64,000 nt of DNA from Chryseobacterium lathyri (GTDB lineage Bacteria > Bacteroidota > Bacteroidia > Flavobacteriales > Weeksellaceae): contig NZ_JAUSSF010000003.1 of NCBI RefSeq assembly GCF_030812195.1, positions 1 through 64,000 of the forward strand, given 5' to 3'. Shown here in pieces: positions 1 to 11,600 of the stretch; position 1 is the stretch's first letter; each line of letters starts with the position of its first letter. Both the position numbers and the translations under genes were made by a program. Under the pieces are notes generated by a model. That model was not told the DNA's origin. It saw nothing but the letters and a program-made list of their open reading frames with translations, and made no database searches.

Positions 1-69
1 TTTTTCCACTACTGAAGTTTCTGCCCATTTCTTAGGGTCTAATTGATTAAAAGCTTCTTGTGCTGTCAT
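1..69 (-). CDS. N-terminal fragment of an unidentified protein
   Basis: A minus-strand reading frame opens with ATG at 69 and runs off the left edge, giving 23 residues that begin MTAQEAFNQLDPKKW. An A-rich stretch precedes the ATG, as is usual for starts in this genome. The fragment is too short to name; the adjacent TetR gene suggests it could be a regulated enzyme or transporter, but that is a guess. Confidence 0.45.
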   Translation of the reverse strand, partial: MTAQEAFNQLDPKKWAETSVVEK

Positions 70-137
70 TTTAAGTAATTTTTTTTTAAATCATTATTAA
101 TTAATGATATTCATTCGGTTTTTATGTTAATTTTTTT

Positions 138-623
138 TTACCTAATAGCTTTCCATATTCTTTCCATATTTTGGTCTATCATATGTTCTGTAACTTCAAC
201 ATTATCTTTAAGCTGTACCTGAACCAACGCAATAACTGCATTATAAATAAATCGGATTAACAATACAATATTAATAGGTTTAAATGATCCGTTCTCAAGT
301 CCCTCAGCCATAAGGTCTACAGACTGCTGATAATATGTTCTTCCCAATTCTGTAATTTCTTTTGATATATATGGTGAATAATTAAGAGTATTCACAACAA
401 AAAAATGAGTAGGATTGTTTACATAATAATGATGTACTTTTCTACCTAAGATAAAAAAACGATCCTTGTAAGAGGCTTTCATCTCTGCGTCAGAAAGATC
501 GATCGCTTTACCGAATGATTCTTGAATATGCAAAAATAGCCCTTCAACTAATTCATCCTTACTTTTAAAATGTAAATACATTGTTCCCACGGCAACTCCA
601 GACTCTTTTGAAAGTTGGGCCAT
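138..623 (-). CDS. TetR/AcrR-family regulator with a disrupted or non-canonical 5' end
   Basis: The reading frame holds helices 2 and 3 of a TetR DNA-binding domain (MAQLSKESGVAVGTMYLHF, then KSKDEL) followed by an all-helical ligand-binding region, so it should be a ligand-responsive repressor. Family similarity continues upstream of the only ATG (621-623): the same frame stays open to 686 and encodes helix 1, including a recognisable TTLRLFSEQG segment. That stretch has no ATG, GTG or TTG before the in-frame TAA at 687-689. Either the gene uses a rare start, begins at 623 without helix 1, or its first codons were lost by mutation. The family call is firm; an intact gene is doubtful. Confidence 0.65.
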   Translation of the reverse strand: MAQLSKESGVAVGTMYLHFKSKDELVEGLFLHIQESFGKAIDLSDAEMKASYKDRFFILGRKVHHYYVNNPTHFFVVNTLNYSPYISKEITELGRTYYQQSVDLMAEGLENGSFKPINIVLLIRFIYNAVIALVQVQLKDNVEVTEHMIDQNMERIWKAIR

Positions 624-689
624 TGATGTCTGTTGCAGACCCTGTTCTGAAAATAACCGTAACGTTGTCTTTACAATTTGAGTTTTTTA

Positions 690-1591
690 TTGTAACTATT
701 ACTCTATTGATATTTAACCTTATAGTTTATTCATATTTTTTACACATGAATTAGATGGAGTTCCTACTTTTGTTAGAACCTTATTCTTATATTCTTTAAT
801 TTTAATGCTATGAAAAAATATAGTTTAAAGTTTAAGAACCTTGTTTCATTGCAACAAACAGCCGCCTTCCATTATTCCTACATTGAGTTCATCACCTGTC
901 TTCCAAATTCAGCATAATGCACAAGGTCAATTTATCAAATCACGCAGATAAGCCCCTTCCTGATTTTCGGGGTTGCAGTGAGCATACAATTTTATTTTCC
1001 TTCCTTAGGTGAAGCAAACTCTGCATTATATTGATAAAATCATAGAAAGATCTGGTCATTTCTTCAGTAAAAACCAACTTCGATGCCATGAAGGTTGTCG
1101 GCATTGGAAACAGTTGTAAGGAATTGGTAATAAATAATATTTTTTTCATTTGTATGTGTGTGTTGTATAATGGAAATTTTCTTAACTATCTTATTGAAAA
1201 ATGTCAAATAAGGTTTATACAATATTACAGATATATTAATTTCACTAACAACAATTTGTATTAACAAATATGGAATTCATGTATAAAGTTCAATAGATTT
1301 ATTTTTTTGTTTAAGTGACGTATTTTACAAATGAATAATAGTGATAATCAGGTCATTGGCATTATTTATAAGTGATCAAATTTGGAAATAATTAATTATA
1401 AATATCAGAAAACATGCACCCAAGATTATAAACATATATATTTGCATCGAAAATAATGAAAAAAATTTAAGATACTTTTAAGTTTCCACTCACAAAAAAT
1501 ATTAAAATTAAATAAAATTCTAGAACTTTTAATTTTTCTTCCTCAAAGAAATCTTTAAATAATCATCCTCTAAAACTAGAAAAACACAACA
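690..1591. other. Gene-poor AT-rich intergenic region
   Basis: About 0.9 kb separates the TetR remnant from the TPR/HTH regulator. A minus-strand ORF of 69 codons (940-1149) starts with a secretion-like MKKILFITNS but then reads as a non-descript peptide; it could be the start of a decayed secreted protein. I see no convincing gene, RNA or repeat. Confidence 0.4.
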
Positions 1592-3202
1592 ATGAAAAAA
1601 CTATTATTATTTTCATTTTGTCTGATTTTTTTTGCCTGCAAACAGCAAACCTCAGAAGTAAAAAAAAAAGAAATCGACAAGATGATCATCCTGGCCACAA
1701 AACTTTCTTCACCAGCCAACCCGGCAATGGATTTGGATAAGGGAATAGCCCTTTATACAGAAGCTGAAAAAAGATCAGAAGCCATAGGATATAAAGAGGG
1801 ATTGATGTCCAGTTGTAAATATCTGATGAAAAAGCTTATTGATGGCAATGGAGATAATGAAAAATCCCTTACCTACGGAGAAAAAACAGAAAAACTGGCT
1901 CAGGAACTTAATGATGATGAGGCTCTTGCAGAGGTTCATGAATTTAGGGGTTCAGCTTACCGGAATTTAGGGCTGAATAGCGAAGCTTATAATGAATTTC
2001 AAATAGCGCTTTCCTATTACAAAAAAAATAATCAGCATCTCAGATCATCAAGTACTTATTTAAAGTTAGCAAGCTATGCCGAGGCTACCAAAGCCCCGCA
2101 GGATACACTTCTGTCTTATTTCAAGAAGAGTTTATACGAAATAGAACGGCTACCTGATAATGATAAAAATATTCTTAGTATGGATGAAAAATATTATATG
2201 CTTTCTTTTATCCATATCCAGATAGGTATGTTTTATACCGGCATTTATAAACCACAGCAGCCTGAATTGGCAGAAAAATACCTTCTGGAAGCTTTACATA
2301 TTCTGGAAACTAAAAAAATTAAAACATTATCTAGCAAAATAATTCTCCTAAATGCATTAGGAAGCTTTTATGAGTATACACAACAGCCCCAAAAAGCAAT
2401 CCCCTATTCCACTGAGGTACTGAAGCTGGAAAAGAAAAGTAAGCATGTCAATGAAAGGCTAACTGCCTATATGGTACTGGCCAACTCCTATGATGCCCTT
2501 AAGAGTAAAGATTCTACTTTACGATATACTCAGTTATATTCCGACCTTTCCGACAGTATTTCGGTCATCCAAAAAAAAATAACAGATAACACTCTCAAAG
2601 ATATCAGTACACAAAAGGACATTTCTTACAATAACAGCATTTTCAAAATTCTTACCAGCTCCATACTAGCAATTTTTGTGGTCATTTTTATCGGGGTATT
2701 ATATCTGAGGCAAAAAAACAGAAAAATCAGGAAGAATTATGAAAAGCTGGTTGAAAAGCTCAATGTAAATACATCAAATACTGAGAACACTACTAAAGTA
2801 GAGAAAAAAGCACCTACATTTACGCCTATTTCAGACGAAACTCTGGCTTCTATACTTTCCAAACTGAATAAGTTTGAAAGTTCTGACAAATACTTAAAAA
2901 AAAATATAAACCTCAGCTCCCTCGCCCATTCATTGAATACCAATCAGAGATACCTTACCGAAATCATCAAAATCCAAAAAGGGAAATCATTCAGTAATTA
3001 TATTAACGGATTGAAAATCGAATATATAACTCAAAAACTATATAATGAGCCTCAGTATCTAGAATATAAAATAAGTTATCTTGCAGAAGAATGCGGTTTT
3101 GCATCCCATCAGGTATTTATAATGGTATTCAAGAAAGAAACCGGGGTCACTCCTTCCTATTTTATAGAAAATCTAAAAAAGAACAAACAAACTCAATTAT
3201 AA
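1592..3202 (+). CDS. TPR-containing membrane lipoprotein with C-terminal AraC-type HTH
   Basis: The 536-residue protein starts with a lipoprotein-type signal (hydrophobic segment ending FFACKQQ). Residues about 30-330 are tetratricopeptide-like helices, followed by one transmembrane segment around 345-370 (SSILAIFVVIFIGVLYLRQ), a charged linker, and an AraC-type DNA-binding domain at about 430-530 (NINLSSLAHSLNTNQRYLTE, then YLAEECGF). This layout is common in Flavobacteriia and suggests a one-protein transmembrane regulator sensing outside the inner membrane. A close architectural paralogue lies at 59191-60813. The target is not shown by the sequence. A strong terminator follows. Confidence 0.85.
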   Translation: MKKLLLFSFCLIFFACKQQTSEVKKKEIDKMIILATKLSSPANPAMDLDKGIALYTEAEKRSEAIGYKEGLMSSCKYLMKKLIDGNGDNEKSLTYGEKTEKLAQELNDDEALAEVHEFRGSAYRNLGLNSEAYNEFQIALSYYKKNNQHLRSSSTYLKLASYAEATKAPQDTLLSYFKKSLYEIERLPDNDKNILSMDEKYYMLSFIHIQIGMFYTGIYKPQQPELAEKYLLEALHILETKKIKTLSSKIILLNALGSFYEYTQQPQKAIPYSTEVLKLEKKSKHVNERLTAYMVLANSYDALKSKDSTLRYTQLYSDLSDSISVIQKKITDNTLKDISTQKDISYNNSIFKILTSSILAIFVVIFIGVLYLRQKNRKIRKNYEKLVEKLNVNTSNTENTTKVEKKAPTFTPISDETLASILSKLNKFESSDKYLKKNINLSSLAHSLNTNQRYLTEIIKIQKGKSFSNYINGLKIEYITQKLYNEPQYLEYKISYLAEECGFASHQVFIMVFKKETGVTPSYFIENLKKNKQTQL

Positions 3203-3276
3203 AATTCAGAAAGACTTCAGACAGAAATATTCATAAAACTTAAATCCTTACTTATAATAAGTTTTGAAGTTAAAAT

Positions 3277-3312
3277 AAAAAGCAGAGCCGAAATTTTCGG
3301 CTCTGCTTTTTA
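3277..3312 (+). terminator. Rho-independent terminator
   Basis: A near-perfect palindrome pairs AAGCAGAGCCGAAA with TTTCGGCTCTGCTT around a tiny loop and ends in a T run. It ends transcription of the TPR/HTH gene and, being symmetrical with A/T flanks, could act in both directions. Confidence 0.85.
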
Positions 3313-3393
3313 TCAATGTCTTATATTTTGTGTTTTAGATCTTGTTTGTGTTTATTTTGAATGATAAAATGAAGAACCTTAAGTCATCTGAGC

Positions 3394-3724
3394 CTATTGA
3401 TTCATATTAAACATCTTCTTCCACTTCGTTACTGAATTTCTGCTCAGCATAAAGTAATCTGCCAATTCTGTATTATTTAAATTATTTTTAATTTGATAAT
3501 CTAAAATTTCCCGGATTTCAGATATGTCATAAGAACGATGCTTTTGATTGAAGGTATTTTTTTTCTTGCTTTCTTTTCCAAATAATAGTTCATTTAATTT
3601 TATAATATCGAATGTTGATAATTTTTCTTTTCGTAAAATCTTTTCACATGATTTTTTTATGAGGAAATTTTTTGGTGATGATATCAGTGAAAATCATTTT
3701 GTAATCAGGACTTGTTTCTTTCAT
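3394..3724 (-). pseudogene. Frameshifted small helix-turn-helix (transposase-like) protein
   Basis: Read from ATG at 3724 the product starts MKETSPDYKMIFTDIITKK but stops after 26 codons. One frame over it continues with KLNELLFGKES, RSYDISEIREILDYQ and an HTH NNTELADYFMLSRNSVTKW, ending at 3394. The span is 331 nt, one base more than a 109-codon gene, and the break falls after an A run near 3650. The C-terminal part resembles small HTH proteins that recur in Chryseobacterium genomes. A natural frameshift and a sequencing error cannot be told apart here. Confidence 0.6.
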
Positions 3725-4367
3725 GTTGTATAAATTTTGTTGTATCCTTCAGACGAGTTAGGATCTATTTATAGAGGGATGTTTTAGAAATTCTATATTC
3801 GTTATAATCCGTTACTTAGTTTTTTTTCCTGTTTTTACTAATTCTAATATAAAATCAATGACATGTGTACAGATTTTTTATAAAAACAGACAGGAAGCAG
3901 TTATTTTGTTTTCGCTTTTAGCATTAATAGATGGGAGTATTAGTAGAGAATAACACACTGAGAATATAATCTGAAAATAATACCCAAGAGTCTCGACTAC
4001 TTCATAAGAGCATCTGCAAACACAGCTTTTATCTCTTCATCTTGACATTTAAAAAATTTAGATGCCTTCCACCCGTTCTTCCTATTTTTTCTATTGGTCA
4101 TCCTATGTGAATCTCTTTTCAGGTCTATCATTTAAAATATTTTTCAGTCTTTTAGTGTTTAAAAACAGTATAGGATCTCGTAACAGTTATTCTACAAAAA
4201 CAGGTATTGATACTTTGGATCTATAACCGGATTTTACCATTATTTCTAAAAGTTCTTTTTTACTTTCTCCAACAATCCTGTTATATTTTTTCCATGGCAT
4301 AAAGCTTCGGCCAAAGCAGAGTATTTCCTATCAAAACTACCTGGCCGAAGATGGCATCAATTAAAAT
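3725..4367. other. Decayed AT-rich region with small ORF remnants
   Basis: No full gene is visible. On the minus strand a 34-codon ORF at 3997-4101 (MTNRKNRKNGWKASKFFKCQ...) and a stretch around 4195-4330 reading KYSALAEALCHGKNITGLLE look like protein-coding remnants, but I cannot assign a family. They may be debris of genes lost beside the frameshifted HTH gene. Confidence 0.35.
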
Positions 4368-4490
4368 CTATGGTTTCCAAAATGTTCATACTTTTCCATT
4401 ATAGGCAGCCAATTGCCTCTTTACAGTATCATAAACCATCATTCCTTCAACAAAATTAGCAGGTAATATTCCTAGAGGATTTCCTAAAGC
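4368..4490 (-). pseudogene. Remnant of the C-terminal module shared by neighbouring secreted proteins
   Basis: The minus strand reads LGNPLGILPANFVEGMMVYD, then TVKRQLAAYNGKV, a TGA stop where Trp is expected, then TFWKP and a final stop. The first half matches the end of the giant protein at 5656 (LGNPIGILPANFVEGMMVYD); the second half matches the end of the protein at 5055 (TVKRQLAVYNGKVWTFWKP). It abuts the stop of the 4493 gene, one frame off, so it may be a lost C-terminus of that gene or a recombinant leftover of a paralogue. Confidence 0.7.
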
Positions 4491-4492
4491 AT

Positions 4493-5044
4493 CTAATGAT
4501 GTTCAGGGTATGTTATTAATTTAGGATCAGTAAACTGTATCTCCAAATGAGTGGATTCTATAGGACTATTAGTTTTTTCATTACTTTTAATAATACTGAA
4601 ACTTAGAGTATCACCTTTATTCAACTGTATTTGGAAAAAATATTTTCCAGTAGATAACAGATTTTGGGATTTAAGTTCAAAAATTTCTTTATCATTGATA
4701 TTTACAATATACCTGTCTTTTGTTTTGTTATCCTCTGCTACAGATGTAAGGCTGATTTTGTAAACACCTTCTTTTCCTATAACTACCTCATTATCCTTCA
4801 GGGAAATTTCTTCTGTATTGATATTGCCCATGCTCATATCTGAAAGTATCATTTTCTTCTTTACCCCTTCACCATCATAACCTACTCCATCAAAAGAATA
4901 AATGGGATTTTTATCAACAATTTCGGCTTTTGCTACATTCTGTGCATGAGTAAAATTAAAAAGACTGATTAAAAGAGATAAGGTCATAAGCTTTGGATAT
5001 AGATTTGTATATTTCATTATTCTATTTTTTTTATTATTTTTCAA
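4493..5044 (-). CDS. Small secreted protein of unknown function
   Basis: The 183-residue product has a signal peptide (KLMTLSLLISLFNFTHAQN), after which it appears beta-rich with no family I recognise. A second in-frame ATG at 5017 gives a more typical signal peptide and may be the true start. It follows the 5055 gene by 10 bp on the same strand, so the two probably share an mRNA. A broken copy of the locus's C-terminal module begins at its stop codon in another frame, so this protein may once have been longer. Likely surface or periplasmic; function unknown. Confidence 0.7.
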   Translation of the reverse strand: MKNNKKNRIMKYTNLYPKLMTLSLLISLFNFTHAQNVAKAEIVDKNPIYSFDGVGYDGEGVKKKMILSDMSMGNINTEEISLKDNEVVIGKEGVYKISLTSVAEDNKTKDRYIVNINDKEIFELKSQNLLSTGKYFFQIQLNKGDTLSFSIIKSNEKTNSPIESTHLEIQFTDPKLITYPEHH

Positions 5045-5054
5045 AATCTACAGG

Positions 5055-5582
5055 CTATGGTTTCCAAAACGTCCATACTTTTCCATTATAGACAGCCAAT
5101 TGCCTCTTTACAGTATCATAAACCATCATTCCTGCATCCGGATTTATAATATTCAGGTGGGGACTTGCTACTCTGGGTAATATCATAGCTTTGTCATCAT
5201 CAGCCAGCACCAAAATTCCTTTTGTAGTGTCCGTTCCACCAGCTGAAGGGCTTATACAGATTTTGGCACCAGGAAACTCTTCCTTATCATTGCCTTGAAT
5301 ATCCAAACCTGCACTTCCTGTGGTATCCACGGTCAGATCAAACCATATATTGGTGTCTTTTAAATATTTCAATTTAAAATCTGTAGCATCATAAATAATG
5401 GTTCCATTTTCAGTAATTCCGGATTTATCGGTAACATATGGAAGAATAATCCCTTTATTTTCGTTCTCTCCAAATTCAAGGGATACTGAAGTATTGGTAA
5501 CATTACTCTTACTGATGGCAATCTGAGCCTTCAGTCCGGTAAGCAAACATAAGAGTATTGATATATATACTATTTTTTTCAT
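5055..5582 (-). CDS. Secreted protein sharing its C-terminal module with the giant surface protein
   Basis: This 175-residue protein has a signal peptide (MKKIVYISILLCLLTGLKAQ), then a body with two similar segments: IILPYVTDKSG...GTIIYDATDFKLKYL near the N-terminus and MILPRVASPHL...GMMVYDTVKRQLAVY near the C-terminus. That pattern (final-value statement, then a YD...L.Y motif, ending in a W-rich tail) is typical of Chryseobacterium secreted proteins and is also at the end of the 5656 protein and the 4368 remnant. Expected at the cell surface or secreted; no enzymatic motif is visible. Confidence 0.75.
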   Translation of the reverse strand: MKKIVYISILLCLLTGLKAQIAISKSNVTNTSVSLEFGENENKGIILPYVTDKSGITENGTIIYDATDFKLKYLKDTNIWFDLTVDTTGSAGLDIQGNDKEEFPGAKICISPSAGGTDTTKGILVLADDDKAMILPRVASPHLNIINPDAGMMVYDTVKRQLAVYNGKVWTFWKP

Positions 5583-5617
5583 AATTAATATTTTTCATTG
5601 TTAAACTTAGGTAATAA

Positions 5618-5640
5618 GCAGCAGGCGATACACCTGCTGC
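5618..5640 (-). other. Intergenic hairpin between surface-protein genes
   Basis: GCAGCAGG and CCTGCTGC form an 8-bp stem with a 7-nt loop in the 73-bp gap between the giant gene and the next gene. In the minus-strand transcript it is not followed by a good U tract, so processing or partial termination is more likely than full termination. Confidence 0.5.
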
Positions 5641-5655
5641 CTTTTCATTTTATTT

Positions 5656-8600
5656 TTAGTCAGGACAAGTTTGTGTACTTATACAATGCCATCCGAATGT
5701 AACTCCATCATCTTTAGAAGTATACATTTTCAGACATTTATTGGTTATATCATACACCATCATTCCTTCAACAAAATTAGCAGGTAATATTCCTATAGGA
5801 TTTCCTAAAACATCAAAAGCTAGTCTGTTTGGCACAAAGCCCTTAGTTTTAGCTTCTATTACCAGCCATGCTCCTTTACGTACTGCCGGCCAGTTATCAG
5901 CCTGAGCCTGCGCTCTATTTAATGAAGTAATTCCTACTTTACTGATCAAGGCAGGTTTCTCTGGAGTTGCAATAGCTCCAGGTCTATAGCAATAACCAAT
6001 ACATGGTTCTGTACCCCAATCCACATAATAGTCTTCTACCTCTCCATCAGGAGCAGCAAGATAACTTCTCTCATCGACTGATGTTGCCGGATTATCACTA
6101 AAGTTACTTGTTGTAAGACGCAAACGAACAAAACTTCTTGTAATAACCATCCCGCATACAATTGTTGAGTTATCTACCCAGGAAAGCGTAATTGTTTGTT
6201 GTGATGTAGATGATGTTACAGACTGGGTGACAGCTTCTGCCGATTCAAAAACTCCATTATGGTTCCAGTCGATAAATCCATACAAATAGGCTGTATTTCC
6301 TGTATCATTGGTCACTGGTATATCCAAACTATAAGTAGTTCCCATTGTTTTCACTGGTAATGTTCCTGTAAAAGCATCTTCATCATCTATTCCACCATCG
6401 CCATCATTATCATCACCCAGTGCATCATTACCACTTCCTGTAATAGTAAATTGAGGACCATCGTCACTATCTGCAGCAAAATTTCCAAGTTTCAGTGGAT
6501 TGTTTGCCTGACTATATTTAATTTCATGACTTGCTTTATCCCCAAGGTTATAGTTATTATCAAGATCTCCGTAATCAAAAGCCGTGTTACCACATACCGG
6601 ACCTACAGATGGAGGACCTGTAAAGTTATATTCTACCGGACTGTTTGTACAGCCGCTACAACCATCACTCCCCTCAATGGTATGTCCCACATAACCATAT
6701 CTATCATTCCTGTCTTTAACAGATATTGAAATATGTCCACCTGTCTCTACATAAATCATCTTACCTGGAACAATCTGTGATCCATTATCCTTTGTTGCGG
6801 CTGTTAAAGTATAAGCTGATGTAGGATTAACAACTCCTTTTTTACTTCCGTCATTATCACCACTACTATAAATTCGGTTTTTATCGGTAATTACGCTAAA
6901 TAATGCTCCGTAAGAGTCATGATTATTAGCAGATATCCAAATTACCTTACCAATAGATTTAGTAACATCTGTCTGGTCACCAATTGCTTCGGGCTCTTCA
7001 TTCATAATATTAACAGGACGCCATGTCGTTGCATTATTTGTATGCCCCAGTCCCAGCTGACCGACAGCATTATTTCCCATTACAAATGCATTTCCTTCGG
7101 AATCTCTCAAATAATAAGCAGCCGAAATGTCATTATTAATATCCTGCTGCTTTACAGGAAGAACAATTCCTGATGGTGCAGTCATTCTGGTTGCAAAATT
7201 TTTGTTGGCAGCAGGAAGACCATCTCCTAAAAACACATTGCTACCCCATGTATAAAAGTTATTCCCATCTGTAGCAAGGGCTGCCCCTCCTGCAGTTCTG
7301 ATATCCTTCATACCTGTAAGCGGCGTATTTGCATCCGTCATTACCTGATGCCATCCAGGTGTCATTATATTACCATCTCCCTGCACAGCATGTCCCACCG
7401 TGTTAGAATATACCCAAACTTCTCCCAGTTTTGTTAGTAGCATAAGAGAGCCTATTGCGCTGTTACGTCCTGCATCAAACATTTTTATATTTGCTGCTCC
7501 CACTCCTGAGGGTAATGCTACTTGTGTCATGGCTCCATTGAAGTTAGAAAATACCATCCCTGGTGCCCCCCATACATATAACCCCGCAGAAGAAAGCAAC
7601 ATATATTGATGAGCTCCATAAGTGACCCCTCCATAGCTATTCGAATTTTGATAAGAAGCTCCCGTTACCATCAGGGGAACACCAGCAAAGTTAAATCCGT
7701 TACTGCCGGATTCTACTTTAATAGGAATTGGCTGATTAACTCCACTACCATTGGCTGAGTTTCCGAACACTACGAAACTTCCGTTTGCAAGCTTAGCAAT
7801 GGTAGCATGAAATAATGCCTGTATAGGATCTATTAATCCCAAACGATTATCTTCATTGGTACATGGTTCTTCTACAGCCGGCGGAGCTACAGGCAAAACA
7901 TAGTCTTCCACTTCTCCTGTTAAAGGAACTGAATAAGCTCCTGTGCTGGTACCATCCCCTATAGATCGTTCATCTACACTGGTCGTTGCTGTGTTATCCG
8001 AAAGCGCTCCATTCGTAAGACGAACCCTCATATACGTAGTGTTACCCGTTGCTGTATAATTAGCAAGTGGCCATGTTAATTTAGTAATATAATTACCTGA
8101 ATTAGCAGGTATTGCTACAAAGGTATATTCATCAGATGAGAAACTACCATTACCGTTCATATCTATCCAGGCATGGAGTGTGGCTGATGTGGTAAGTGTA
8201 TTCTTCAGGTTAATCAAGGTACTATATTCTGCACCTGAATAAAGAGTAGGCAAAGGTAATGCAATACCATCTTCATCCAGCCCGTCTCCATTTGTACCAT
8301 TATTATCTGCACCAGCAGATACACTATGTACATTTGTTTCAATATCTACTGTATTTCCAATCATCAGGTCAGCTGAACTTAAATGGCGCGCAGGTACAGA
8401 AGCCCCGATGAAATTTTCCTCATAATAAACCGGGACATCCCCAAAATCAGCTTGATTTGTCACCTGTATTGTGTGGTCTTCCACTTCACCATTATAGATA
8501 ACAGGCACCGCTGCATATTCTCCTGTATTGAGACCATCTGCAAGAGCACGTTCATCAACAAGCGAGCCAGATGCACCTGTAGTAAAATCTGTAAGTATTC

Positions 8601-11600
8601 CTTCGGATAGCCTAAGCCTCATATAAAGCTTGCTTGGGCTTCCTGAAATTGCAGATTGTGCATTTGTCCAATTAAGATTTACAAAACCGTTATTGGTTCC
8701 ATTAGGCACTGCTATAATTGCAGCTGCTTCTCCAGCTTCAAAGCTTCCACTGTTATTAAAATCAATCCAGCCATATAGGTTTCCAGATACTCCTGTATTA
8801 TTGGTAACCTGTACACGTACTGAGTAGCCATAGCCTCCATTTCCATATATTGGAGATAGCTCAACCCCATCTTCATCATCTTTTCCTGTATTGTCATCTC
8901 CTAGGGCAGTCCCCGCCTGTATTTGTTTATTTACTTCATAATCCGCCGGGTTATTTCCTATATATAATCCACTACTCACAGCTTGCCTTGCAGGAGCCAG
9001 GACCCTAGCTCTACCAGTATCATATGTATTGGAAACATCACCATAGTCATATGCAGTGGCAACCGCCAGCCTGTAGTCTTCTATTTCTCCTCCATAAGGA
9101 GTACCATATATACCCGTATTAATACCATCTCCCACAGAACGTTCATCCAATGTAACACTGCCATTATCTCCCATTATAGTACTTTCTGATATACGAAGAC
9201 GCATATATAAGCCATTGGTTCCTGCTGGAATGGTATTGGATACTGCACTGCTCCATGACAACTTTGCAGTCTGCTGTACTGAAGAATTAGGTACTACCAC
9301 TGAAGCAAGCTCAGAGAGTTCAAAGTAGCCATTATTATTAAAATCAACCCATCCATAAAGCGTTGTAGGAGAGTTTGTATTATTGAATACATTTACAGTG
9401 GAATAATATGCTGTTCCCTTATAAACCGGCATAAGTGTTGTAATACCATCTTCATCAGAACCATCCCCATTATTTCCATTGTTATCTGCATTTGGAGCTA
9501 CAGAACTTGCTGTGGATTCAATATCTACGGTTTCGCCCAATCTTAATACTGAGGAAATAGCCTGTCTAGGGAATATATTGACCCCACTCTGATTTCTGCT
9601 GTAACCATCCGGAGCATCTCCGTAATCAAAGATATTGCTTACCACATTAAACCTGTAATCTTCTACTTCACCAGATCCGTTATTCGATCCAAAACTACGG
9701 GTATCAATAAGTGCTGCATTTGCATTATTTGTATTATTACTTACAACATCTGAAAGTCTAAATCTCACATAAGTTTTCCCTGCTGCTAGAACTCCTGTGG
9801 AAGCAGTGGTATTACTCCATGTTAAGGTGAAATTGCTAATGGTTCCCGGTGTAGCAAAAACATTTGTGGTAGCTACTTCATTACCATTAAATATACCATC
9901 TCCATTAAAGTCAATCCAACCGTATAGATACTTTGTACCACTAATTGCAGTACTTACGGGGATACTTATTGTAAACGGGGTTCCACTTGTAACAGTACCA
10001 GGCACAGATAATGCATCTTCATCTGCACCATCTCCGTTCGTACCATTATTATCTGCTCCGTTAGCGACAGCAGCATTGATCAATTCATAATCTACTGATG
10101 CTCCTAAATAGAGGTCAGGATTAGGACTATTTGTCTGGAATGCCGGATTACCATTTTCATAGGATACCGGAATATCTCCATAATCCCTAACTACAGTCAA
10201 CTGGTAATCCTCCACCTCACCAAGGGCTACCATTCCATAGGCTCCCGTTTGCAATCCATCCCCAATAGCACGTTCATCAACATTTGTACTGCTTATATTG
10301 TCTCCTATTGCCACTCCTCCTTCTGCCTGTATAAGCCTTACCCGCATATATATCTTTTCTGTATTGGCAGCAATAGCTGCAGTTTGTACAGCAGTAAAAG
10401 GAACCTGTACCATATAAGCCCCGGGAATAGCCGTATAAGAATATACCTCTCCAGCTTCAAATCTTCTGTTATTATTGAAATCTATCCAGGTAAGCAATGT
10501 TGCATCTGCTCCTGTATAATTCTTCACCTCTATAGAATAAATATTTTCCGCTCCAGGTTTCATATATAATGCACTGCTTATCCCATCCTCATCAGTACCA
10601 TCACCATTTGCATTATTATTATCACTACCCATGGAAACTGAAGAGGGTGCCGTCTCATGATCATAGAAACTTCCTAAATATAAATTTGAAGTACTGAAAT
10701 TTCTTGCAGGCTTAAAGTTAGCAGGCTTATTTGTACCATCTTTATCCATTTCGTAGCTTTCAGGGGCATCTCCGAAATCATACTGAGAAGCTCCTACTGA
10801 AAACCTGTAATCTTCTACTTCACCAAGAGCCGGAGACGCATAAATACCCGTATTTCCTCCATCTCCTATGGATCGTTCATCTACACCTGTAGTAGAAATA
10901 TTATCTGATCCTGCAGTTTGAGTAAGTCTTATTCTAACATATAAATTCGTTACACCTGCAGAAATCTGACTGGTTTGTGAGCTTCTGAACCAAAAGTTCA
11001 TCAAATTTTCACCAACACCTACTGCCTGGTAACCATTAGTGGTGGCTGTAGAGGTAGGATATGCCGCTTCATTTGCCTCAAATCTGCCATTATTATTAAA
11101 ATCTATCCAGGCAATAATATTAGACGCTGTATTGGCACGAACTGAAGTAAAGAAATTATAAGGAGCTCCTCTAACAATTGTAGATACATCAAAACCATCT
11201 TCATCGGCTCCATCCCCGTTTGCATTATTGTTATCAGCACCTGCTGATACACTTTGCGCATTCAGTTCATTATCTACAGTTTTGCCTATCAGATATGACG
11301 AACTGGCAATCTGTCTTGCCGGGTAAGGAACATTCGAATTATTCAATTCATATCCAGCTGGCGCATCCCCAAAATCAAATAAATCTACAGACAACTGATA
11401 GTCTTCCACTTCTCCATAGAGAGCTAAAGGATTATTAGCAGCATCTGCTGTCGTAACAGCTCCGTTACCAATACTTCTTTCGTCTACTTTTGTCGTTGTT
11501 GTTGCATCAATTAAATTTAAATGAGACAAACGAAGTCTAAGATATATTTTTGAAGTCCCATTGGCAATGATTGCCGTCTGTGCAGCCGACCAGCTGAGTA

